From contig NZ_CP050948.1 of assembly GCF_019443745.1 (NCBI RefSeq), positions 2,980,001 to 3,044,000 of the forward strand: DNA of 64,000 bases. The letters are read 5' to 3'. The notes under the pieces were generated by a model. It was not told the DNA's origin, did not search any database, and worked only from the letters and a program-made list of their open reading frames with translations. This DNA comes from Iamia sp. SCSIO 61187. GTDB lineage: Bacteria > Actinomycetota > Acidimicrobiia > Acidimicrobiales > Iamiaceae. Both the position numbers and the translations under genes were made by a program. Shown here one piece after another: positions 1 to 6,462 of the stretch (position 1 is its first letter; each line of letters begins with the position of its first letter).

Positions 1-149
1 CCGACGGCACCCAAGCCAACAGCAACTCCTCCCGCCCGGCGATCAGCGGCGACGGCCGCTACATCACCTACGGCTCGGCGGCGTCGAACCTTGTCACCGG
101 CGATACCAACGGCCAGCCCGACATCTTTGTGTTCGAGAGTTCGGGCTGA
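1..149 (+). CDS. C-terminal end of a PD40/TolB-like beta-propeller protein (5' truncated)
   Basis: An open frame runs from the window edge to the TGA at 147-149 and gives 48 residues. It contains SRPAISGDGRYITYGSAASN followed by LVTGDTNGQPDIFVF. This is the usual blade of secreted PD40/TolB-type propellers: an aspartate-glycine turn, then a hydrophobic strand, then a GDTNG turn before D-I-F-V. The protein probably has many more blades upstream of the window. The exact function cannot be told from one blade; such proteins are usually exported and bind ligands or partners. Confidence 0.7.
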   Translation, partial: DGTQANSNSSRPAISGDGRYITYGSAASNLVTGDTNGQPDIFVFESSG

Positions 150-396
150 CTAGCCCATACGAGCTGCTGAACCGCCCTGAGGGTTCGTCGGAGGCTCCTG
201 ACCTTGAAAAACGTGGATGGAGTCATGCCACACGAGCGTACGGTCGGGCGTGTTGCCGACGCGTCGGGAGTCGCCGGAGGAGAAAGCTCAAGCCGTGCGG
301 TCGGTGCTTCAGATGCGACCGAGCTGGGGATGGCGCACGCCTGCATTCAGTGGGTCGCGACGCGCGACAGTTCGGGGCGAGGTCGAGTGATCGCAC

Positions 397-480
397 AAGG
401 TAGAGCTTTCCCTCGCCGGTGGGGTGCTCGGTGATGTCGGTGACCCACAGCCCGTTCGCCGGTGATAGGGCATCAGCGAG
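397..480 (-). pseudogene. IS3-family transposase (OrfB) fragment
   Basis: The minus strand reads a 28-codon piece containing GLWVTDITEHPTGEGKLYL. This matches the start of the DDE core of actinobacterial IS3-family OrfB proteins, where the D of VTDIT is the first catalytic aspartate. Right after LYL the frame breaks: one extra base would restore the usual L-Y-L-C-A-I continuation. Neither the rest of the catalytic core nor terminal inverted repeats can be found nearby, so this is a dead remnant. Confidence 0.6.
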
Positions 481-699
481 CCCGGTCGTTGATCACCTAC
501 GGGCCCACGACCCCCCGGGGGGTTTCCCGTAACGGCCTTGCACCCGGTCGCAGCCCTCGCCCAGGCGGCGCATCCACGGATCCGAACGCGAAGGTTCCGA
601 GTCCGCGATGGGTCAGGCGGGACCGGGATCTGGGCCTTACGTCAGAAGGACAGGCGGCATGGCCGAGTCAGCCGACAGACTCTCGTCGACCAATCGGGA

Positions 700-770
700 G
701 CCGGTCGGCTGCCTCGATGCTTGTTGCATGACAACAGGGTCCGTGTCGATGTGCGACGACTCGTTCGAGG
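700..770 (+). repeat. Partial third copy of the element repeat (copy C)
   Basis: The stretch containing gccggtcggct, cttgttgcatgac, gtccgtgtcgatgtgc and gactcgttcga can be aligned with 10,530-10,615, which has gccggtcggct, cttgttcgcatgac, atccgtgccgatgtgc and gactcgttcga. Order and spacing are kept. The downstream part of the repeat seen in copies A and B is missing here. Confidence 0.6.
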
Positions 771-1179
771 GCTGCCGACAGAACCATGCGAACCCTTGCC
801 CTGCAACCCGCAGGGGCTGGCGGTGACTGCCCGTTCCCAATGAGACGGCGCGATCTTCCCACCGCAGCCGCCTCGGACCCGCCCGGCGGGCCGGGCTCTT
901 TGACGTTCAGGATCGCACCTACGACGGCGCCCCGTCAGGTGCGCCATCGTCCCGAGCGTGGGAGTGGACGGTCGACGACTACAGGGAGCAGATCAGCCCA
1001 CTCCCCCACGTGCGCCCGCCCCACATGCGCCTGGGCACCAACCTCGCACCGGCCCAGATCGCGCCGCCCGGGCGTCTGAACTGACGCTCACCGCCGGCCT
1101 GCGAAGGGATTAAGTCACCATCGCGCAGATGGCAACCCGCCCTCGACGGGAACAAGCAACCGTAGGCTGCGATACAGAC

Positions 1180-1953
1180 TCAGGGCGTTTGCGGACCGCT
1201 CGCTGGAGCCGAATCATCAGATGGCACCGGGCTCTGCTGCGGCGGTCGCCGAGTCCCCTCTGCACCGGCGTCGGCAGTTTCCACGGCTTCGGTCTCTCCG
1301 GACCCCGTGACCGACATCTCGCCCGGCAATGGGAAGTGGCGCTCAAGGGCAAGACGGGTTGCGGTCTCCACCTCGGGGGGCAACTCGTCACCGGTAACGA
1401 CTGCCGAAGCGAGAAGGCGCCGCTGTTCGGTCAACCAGTCCTCGGCCGCGAGAACCACGAGAACGCGCTCCTCGTACTCGGCGATGCTCATACGAGCCCG
1501 GTCCGAAGAAGGCGGCGTCCTCTTCTCGGCGGAGGCACTCGGTTGGGAGACGGCAAGCTCAATCACCTGCTCGGCATCAGCAGACGCACTAGCGGCCTTG
1601 CGGCGGCGCCAGCGGCGTCGATGACCCCACGCTTCGCGCAGCTTCGTACCCACCCACGGGAACACAACGGCGACGAGATACTGGCCGATCGCCTCTCCGA
1701 GCTCCTCGACCTGGCGGCGCTGTTCTGGTGTCAGCTCGTCGCGGCCCTCGTCGTAACCGTATGGCCCCGGGTCATAGCTGCGGGCGCGCTGGGAGTCATC
1801 GAAACCTGCTGCTCGCGATTCGGGGGGGCCAAGGAGCTTGTTGGATCCGTCCTCGCGCAGGAGGTCGCGCTCGACGCCAGGCGTCTCCGACGACTTCGAC
1901 AGGTGCGTACCTCGCGGCACTCGGACAAACCGCAGCTCCCACTCGTCGTCCAT
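1180..1953 (-). CDS. Hypothetical protein, charged, with one hydrophobic segment
   Basis: The 257-residue protein starts at ATG 1953-1951 behind a gagagg motif. Residues about 75-110 contain LTPEQRRQVEELGEAIGQYL, then a hydrophobic stretch, then a very basic HRRRWRRRK patch, so it may associate with membrane or nucleic acid. A middle region (about 150-200) looks helical and acidic. The last 50 residues are Pro/Ser/Ala-rich and probably disordered. I recognise no family. It lies in the accessory region, so cargo of the integrated element is the likeliest context. Confidence 0.55.
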   Translation of the reverse strand: MDDEWELRFVRVPRGTHLSKSSETPGVERDLLREDGSNKLLGPPESRAAGFDDSQRARSYDPGPYGYDEGRDELTPEQRRQVEELGEAIGQYLVAVVFPWVGTKLREAWGHRRRWRRRKAASASADAEQVIELAVSQPSASAEKRTPPSSDRARMSIAEYEERVLVVLAAEDWLTEQRRLLASAVVTGDELPPEVETATRLALERHFPLPGEMSVTGSGETEAVETADAGAEGTRRPPQQSPVPSDDSAPASGPQTP

Positions 1954-2127
1954 GCGTCCATCCTCTCACGCCCTCAGGCTCCGAGATCAGTGCCAGGTAC
2001 CGGCGCGTGCAGGTGAGCTCCAGACGGCCGCTGGGGGCCACTCCGTAGCTTGGTCAGTGGCCCGGGGTGGCGTCAGATGGCCGGTTGCGGCGCCCTACTG
2101 GTCCAGTTGTGGTCCCGAATGACTCGC

Positions 2128-2673
2128 TCAGGCGGTTGGGATGCCACCAGTCGTGCCGTGGGGGCTCTGGTCAGTCCACTGCATGCCGTTCCAGTACCGC
2201 ATGGTCGCCGGCGACGCCGGGTCGGGGTAGTAGCCAGGCGCTGCGATTGGCGGTGCGGCAACCACTGGGCCGTGCCCGGCCGAACCCATCAGCGAGGACG
2301 CCCTCTCCGACCAGTAGCGATGCGGAAGGCTGGCGAGCCGCCAGGCAACTATGAACACGAACATCGTGCCGTAGAGCGGAACGAAGATGAACAGGCTATC
2401 GCGCTTGCGATAGGCGATCTTCGGCAAGACCAGCATCAGTCCGCCCAGAAGGAGGCCGATGGTCACGAGTTGGCCGACTCCGGCGGCGGTCGCTACGGCA
2501 GCGTCGTAGCCTTCATGATCCACGACGAAGTGGTAGTCGGCGTTGCACGGCGTCAAGACGCAGGTGACGTAGTCGTCGGGATCCGGCGCCAGCGCACCAG
2601 CAATGCCCGCCGTCAAGCCGAAGGTCACGACGCCCGACACCGCCAGGATCGCAAGGAACTTCGCCACCCTCAT
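2128..2673 (-). CDS. Membrane protein with C-terminal DUF2510 domain
   Basis: I place the start at ATG 2673-2671 (MRVAKFLAILAVSG), because the upstream extension of the open frame is Asn/His/Thr-rich and unlike protein. The 181-residue product has an N-terminal hydrophobic helix, a loop with two cysteines (CVLTPCNAD), two or three further membrane helices at about residues 70-130, and then a C-terminal GYYPDPASPATMRYWNGMQW motif. That motif is the Trp/Pro/Asp-rich DUF2510 module common in actinobacterial membrane proteins, where it is thought to sit in the cytoplasm. Specific function is unknown. Confidence 0.7.
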   Translation of the reverse strand: MRVAKFLAILAVSGVVTFGLTAGIAGALAPDPDDYVTCVLTPCNADYHFVVDHEGYDAAVATAAGVGQLVTIGLLLGGLMLVLPKIAYRKRDSLFIFVPLYGTMFVFIVAWRLASLPHRYWSERASSLMGSAGHGPVVAAPPIAAPGYYPDPASPATMRYWNGMQWTDQSPHGTTGGIPTA

Positions 2674-2784
2674 CCCGGACCATCGGTCACTGCTCCGGAC
2701 ATGTGAGGGAGGCAGTCTTGTTTGAACTCTGCCAGCCGAGACATGGGTGGTGGTCTGGTTGGCGTGGTGGTGGTTGGCTGGTTG

Positions 2785-3215
2785 GTTCGAGCCCGACGGG
2801 CCTGGCGGAAGGCTCAACACCCCCGCCGGACGATCACAGCAAGTGGGCCACCGTCACCGTGAGGGCGTGCCACTAGGGCGCCGCCCGTGGCGCTTCCGCC
2901 CTCTCCCAGCGAGGGGACCCAGACTGTCGGGCTTGACATTCATGGCAATTCTCCCTCGAGCTCAGGTGGCGGACTTCAGTGGTTCGCAGTGCTTGAAGGT
3001 TCTTTGACTGCCCGGCCCCAGTAGGAAACGGTCCATCACCCGATCGCCCGCACACCGGGCGAGGCGTCCAGGATCGTGCCTTTTCCTGTGTCTGACCCTT
3101 GGCACGTACTGGGATCGCTGGCAGGAACGGGCCAGTCAGTGCCGTTGTCGGGGTTCGTGCCACGGGTGCCACACAGGAGTTGGCCCGAACCCATTGGCAC
3201 GGAAGGCGGTTCTGT
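2785..3215 (+). repeat. Element repeat copy A (direct repeat of about 10.61-11.03 kb)
   Basis: Blocks shared with copy B in the same order include cgacgggcctggcggaaggc, ctcaacaccc, gccggacgatcac, cgtccaggatcgtgcc, cccttggcacgtactgggat, gtcggggttcgtgcca and ttggcacggaaggc. Minus-strand translations of both copies share segments such as KDPSTCQGSDT-like and GTILDA. In copy B that frame is the C-terminal tail of the AAA ATPase gene. Copy A has the tail but no ATPase, so it is a relic of a second, deleted module. Confidence 0.75.
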
Positions 3216-3420
3216 CTCCAGGCTCGACGGACCTGCGGGTCCGCACCGGAGCACCCCCTGACCTGCGGCGTCACGTCCCGGCAGATCAGCTGATCTTGGT
3301 CGTCCGGTTGCCTGGTGGGGCGCCTGTGGGGCTGGTTTGCGGCCTCCAACAACGCTCGCTACGGACTCATCGGAGCCCGACGCTTGCAGTCGGCGCTAGT
3401 GCGTGCCGGGGCCGGCTCAA

Positions 3421-3428
3421 CCTTTGTC
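3421..3428 (+). repeat. Target-site duplication, left copy
   Basis: CCTTTGTC directly precedes the left inverted repeat and recurs directly after the right one at 4853-4860. Eight bases is the duplication size typical of ISL3-family insertions. Confidence 0.9.
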
Positions 3429-4852
3429 GGCGCTTCGGATCTGCGGGGGGTGTAGGCGGTTGATCTGAGGGTCCGCGGGCGCGGCACAGGGGCTCAACCA
3501 GGATCGGGGTTGCGAAGCCAACCGAGCCTGGAGAGCCCCTGTGGAGACTGACGCTACGCGCATGTGCGCCCTTGTGGTGGGCTTGCCCGCCATCCGCGTG
3601 CTGGGCGTCGAGGACGACCCGGGCGAGCCGTTGCGGGTCCACGTCGAGACCACCGCGACCGTGGTCGGCTGCACGGCGTGTGGCACTCGGGCGTGGCTCA
3701 AGGACCAGCGGCCGGTGGCCCTGGTGGACCTGGCTGCGTTCGGCCGCCCCGCGGTGCTGGTGTGGCACAAGCGCCGGTGGCGTTGCCCGGAACCGGCCTG
3801 CGGGACCGCCACGTTCACCGAGACCCAGCCGGCCATCGCCGCGCCCCGAGCGGGGGTGACGGACCGGGCCGGTCGGTGGATGACCCGCCAAGTCGGCCAG
3901 GGCCAGCCGGTCTCTGCGGTCGCCGGGGAGCTGGGCTGTGACTGGCACACCGTCATGGACGCAGTCGTCGCCTACGGCACCCCGCTCATCGAGGACCCCG
4001 ACCGCATCGAGCAGGTGAGCGCGCTCGGCCTGGACGAGACGCTCTTCGTCCGCACCGGCACGTGGCGGCGCCGGTCCTGGGTGACCTCCATCGTCGATGT
4101 CACCCAGCCTGCGCAGCTCCTCGATGTCGTCGAGGGCCGCACCGCCAAGGCCCCGTCGGCGTGGCTCGAGGCCCGACCTGCCGCCTGGCGGGTGGACATC
4201 GCGTGGGCGGCGTTGGACCTGTCGGGTCCGTACCGCAAGACGTTCAACGACACGCTCCCCGACGCCGTGCAGGTCGCGGACCCGTTCCACGTCATCAAGC
4301 TGGCCAACACCCGCCTCGACGACGTCCGCCGCCGGGTCCAACAAGAGACCCTCGGCCACCGCGGCCACCGAGACGACCCGCTCTACCGATCGAGGCGCCT
4401 GCTCACCAAGGCTCACGAGCGTCTCGACGACCAAGGCGAGGCGAAGCTGCTCAGCTTCCTCGACGCCGGCGACCCCCACGGCGAGGTCCGGATGGCCTGG
4501 CACGCCAAGGAGACCCTCCGGGGTCTGTTCGACCAGCCCGCCGAGGCCGCGGCGGGCTACCTGGCCGAGCTCATCGAGAGCCTCCTCGACCGCTCCATGC
4601 CCAGAGAGCTCCAGCAGCTCGGCCGGACGCTGCGGCGCTGGTCCGACGAGATCGTCGCCTGGCACCAAGCGCAGGTGACCAACGGGCCCACCGAGGCCAT
4701 GAACAGCCTCATCAAGCGGATCAAGCGCGTCGGGTTCGGGTTCCGCCGGTTCCGGAACTACCGCCTACGCGTCCTGCTCTACGCCGGCCGCCCCAACTGG
4801 GACCAGCTCGCCACGATCACCCCCGCTCCACCCCCGTGAAATCCGAAGCGCC
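3429..4852 (+). mobile_element. Complete ISL3-family insertion sequence, 1,424 bp
   Basis: The left end (3429-3455, starting GGCGCTTCGGAT) and the reverse complement of the right end (4826-4852, also starting GGCGCTTCGGAT) match at 22 of 27 positions. A single transposase gene fills the interior, and its TGA lies inside the right inverted repeat. The 8-bp duplication CCTTTGTC on both sides is still perfect. Intact ends, intact gene and perfect duplication indicate a recent insertion that may still be active. Confidence 0.93.
3541..4839 (+). CDS. ISL3-family DDE transposase
   Basis: The protein has 432 residues, normal for the family. The N-terminal part carries a zinc-ribbon of the ISL3 type (CTACGTRAW then CPEPACGT, about residues 42-90), followed by a helix-turn-helix region around 105-145. 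The catalytic core follows: an aspartate in LGLDETLF, a second in VADPFHVIKLAN, and the glutamate in TNGPTEAMNSLIKRIKR. The last block and the GFGFRRFRNYRLRVLLY tail are highly characteristic. It starts with GTG after a ggagag motif. Its job is cut-and-paste or replicative movement of this element. Nothing appears broken. Confidence 0.93.
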   Translation: METDATRMCALVVGLPAIRVLGVEDDPGEPLRVHVETTATVVGCTACGTRAWLKDQRPVALVDLAAFGRPAVLVWHKRRWRCPEPACGTATFTETQPAIAAPRAGVTDRAGRWMTRQVGQGQPVSAVAGELGCDWHTVMDAVVAYGTPLIEDPDRIEQVSALGLDETLFVRTGTWRRRSWVTSIVDVTQPAQLLDVVEGRTAKAPSAWLEARPAAWRVDIAWAALDLSGPYRKTFNDTLPDAVQVADPFHVIKLANTRLDDVRRRVQQETLGHRGHRDDPLYRSRRLLTKAHERLDDQGEAKLLSFLDAGDPHGEVRMAWHAKETLRGLFDQPAEAAAGYLAELIESLLDRSMPRELQQLGRTLRRWSDEIVAWHQAQVTNGPTEAMNSLIKRIKRVGFGFRRFRNYRLRVLLYAGRPNWDQLATITPAPPP

Positions 4853-4860
4853 CCTTTGTC
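4853..4860 (+). repeat. Target-site duplication, right copy
   Basis: CCTTTGTC, identical to 3421-3428 and immediately outside the right inverted repeat of the ISL3 element. Confidence 0.9.
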
Positions 4861-5174
4861 TGAGGCGAATTCTCGATGTCCCTCCATGGAGGGAGCAACT
4901 TTGCTACTTCCTCTTGGGTGTCACGGAGGACCTCGACTGCTGCCTTCGACCGGTCGTTACCCGCCACGCCAAGCTTACGCTCGAACTGCCACATCCCGTG
5001 GCTGACCTCGTGGGCGAGGAGTTGCAACGACCACGCCATTGGATCGGGTGCTGTCTGCTGCCAGGACAAGTTGGCCTGCACCCAAGAAATGACAGACACG
5101 CGACCACGCAGGCGACGATCCGGCTCCTCGCCACGGCTTCGCCGGGCTGAAGCTCTAGGTTTCAGCCCATGCAT
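4861..5174 (-). pseudogene. Hypothetical gene interrupted by the ISL3 element (5' part)
   Basis: The minus strand encodes WSLQLLAHEVSHGMWQFERK, then a charged helical stretch ending in DTQEEVAKLLPPWRDIENSP, then QTK at the insertion point. If one copy of the 8-bp duplication is removed and the flanks are joined, the frame continues into 3420-3359 as VEPAPARTSADCKRRAPMSP and then a stop. So about 21 C-terminal residues were cut off. The family is not recognised. The start may be ATG 5174-5172 or an internal ATG (MAWSLQ). With the element present the frame reads into the right inverted repeat and transposase antisense. Confidence 0.55.
5144..5168. terminator. Hairpin between the interrupted gene and the next plus-strand gene
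   Basis: GGGCTGAA (5144-5151) and TTCAGCCC (5161-5168) form a perfect 8-bp stem around a 9-base loop. There is no T-run, so its role as a terminator is uncertain. It overlaps the possible start of the interrupted minus-strand gene. Confidence 0.35.
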
Positions 5175-5368
5175 CGGGTAACGCTGGTGGTTCCGAAGCT
5201 CGATGGGCTGCGAAAGGCCTTCCGGGCGACCGCTGGTCGGGTGCTCGCGCCGAAGTCCGCGCCTCGGTCAATGCTGCATCGAGTTGGAGTTGCGGACGTG
5301 CGCATCGGCCGGCGGGACAAGCAAGGACGTCCGGTCGTGACGATGCGGACCTTCGAGCAGTCGGCGAG

Positions 5369-6007
5369 GTGGTGCAGAGAGTGTTGCAGGCCAGTCACGA
5401 CTTCGCTCTGGCCTCTCTCACTGTCGGTCCCGGTTTCGTCGACCAGTGCGAGCATCAGTCGGGCTCCGGGTACGAGCCGACCTGCGACGTGGGCGACGAC
5501 CTTGTGCGGAAGCGCCGCGAGCGCCTTCGGGTCTGGGTCAAGCATCGGCGTCGGACGCAGACGGGCGCTGTCGAAGACGAACACGTGGGGTGCGCCATCG
5601 TCGGCGACCTGCCCGAGCCCGAGGTCATTAGCAGCGTGGCCATGCGGTACTGGGTGTTCTCGTATGCCGCGCAGCAGCGCGCTAAGACGCTCGGGGACGT
5701 GCGAGACGAGAAGCTGTTGGGCGGTGCGCTGGAAGCGGGCGCGGCCCGCCTTCGTCGCTTCTACGAGGGCTTGAGCGATCGGCTGCGGCAGCCGAGCGAC
5801 CCGGACGGAGAGCCCGAGGACGCGCTCGATCCCGAAGCCCTGGACATCGTGGATCGGCTGCACGACCACCTGGCACGTCGCCTCGGATGGCTTGTAGCCG
5901 GGCCGGGCGAACGGCTCCTCGATCCCTACGAGGACATGGCCCACGTCGCCGCGTTCTATGAATCTGACGAGCCAGAGGACCGAGGTGATCCCGAAGCCGA
6001 TCGGTGA
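5369..6007 (+). CDS. Hypothetical acidic protein
   Basis: The 212-residue frame begins with GTG at 5369, but similar protein-like composition continues upstream in this and the neighbouring frame, so the start is uncertain and a frameshift is possible. The middle contains a Tyr/Trp-rich helix (RYWVFSYAAQQRAKTL). The C-terminal third is strongly acidic, ending DEPEDRGDPEADR. Third-position GC in a sampled part is about 86 percent, higher than in the competing 330-residue frame on the other strand, so I prefer this strand. No family is recognised. It precedes a recombinase fragment in the same orientation. Confidence 0.4.
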   Translation: MVQRVLQASHDFALASLTVGPGFVDQCEHQSGSGYEPTCDVGDDLVRKRRERLRVWVKHRRRTQTGAVEDEHVGCAIVGDLPEPEVISSVAMRYWVFSYAAQQRAKTLGDVRDEKLLGGALEAGAARLRRFYEGLSDRLRQPSDPDGEPEDALDPEALDIVDRLHDHLARRLGWLVAGPGERLLDPYEDMAHVAAFYESDEPEDRGDPEADR

Positions 6008-6082
6008 CCCTGAGGACACGGGTTCGGTTTCGCACTCGGCACGTAGTTCGGCGTCCGCACGCGGTAAGCCTTCGCGACGAGT

Positions 6083-6445
6083 GTGGACCTGTGTGAGATG
6101 GCGACACAGGTCCCCGGGTGGGACACGTGCGGGCTCTGTGGCAGTCCCATGCACTCACGCGGTCGCCGGGACAAGCCCCGCTATGTCTGCCCGCCGCCAC
6201 GGGGTTGCGGGAAGGTCAGCATCGACCGACCCGCCCTCGACGACTGGGCAGCTGACGCCGAGCTGATCACGGCGCTGGACGGCCACAGCGAAGCCCTCGA
6301 CGAGCTGAACCGCAGCTACTTCGACACCGCCGAGCTCACCTACTTCGAATGGACCTGCACCCGGGACGCCCTTCTCCTCGCGACCGAGCAGATCACATCC
6401 GATGCGCCGGAATTGCTCCCATCGGGGTTTCCGCCTGGGCGATGA
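6083..6445 (+). pseudogene. Large serine recombinase, C-terminal fragment with zinc ribbon
   Basis: The 120-residue frame starts at GTG and contains TCGLCGSPMHSRGRRDKPRY followed by VCPPPRGCGKVSI. This is the Cys4 zinc-ribbon arrangement of large serine recombinases. It is followed by the usual helical coiled-coil piece (ITALDGHSEALDELNRSYFD). The resolvase catalytic domain and the recombinase domain that should precede it are absent, and I see no trace of them upstream. So it cannot recombine by itself and is most likely a relic of another integrated element. Confidence 0.65.
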
Positions 6446-6462
6446 GCATGAGGCGCGGCGAG

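Larger units (their letters stand above)
150..1179. other. Gene-poor accessory stretch with mobile-element debris
   Basis: No frame in this kilobase has a convincing start, composition or motif. I can support two things inside it: an IS3-type transposase scrap at 397-480 and a short copy of a repeat at about 700-770 that recurs near 10.6 kb. The rest looks like decayed sequence of the integrated element. Confidence 0.5.
2674..3428. other. Non-coding stretch up to the ISL3 element
   Basis: Between the DUF2510 gene and the insertion sequence I see only repeat copy A and, at 3359-3428, the displaced 3' end of the gene that the insertion sequence interrupts. Overlapping open frames here lack starts and known motifs. 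Confidence 0.5.

Noticed and set aside
4875-4892. 16-bp perfect palindrome (tccctccatggaggga)
   Set aside because: It lies inside the interrupted reading frame, where the codons explain it; no second copy was noticed.
5162-6154. 330-codon open frame on the minus strand
   Set aside because: Its third-position GC is lower than that of the overlapping plus-strand frame (roughly 78 against 86 percent in a sample), it has no motif, and it runs antisense over the recombinase zinc ribbon.
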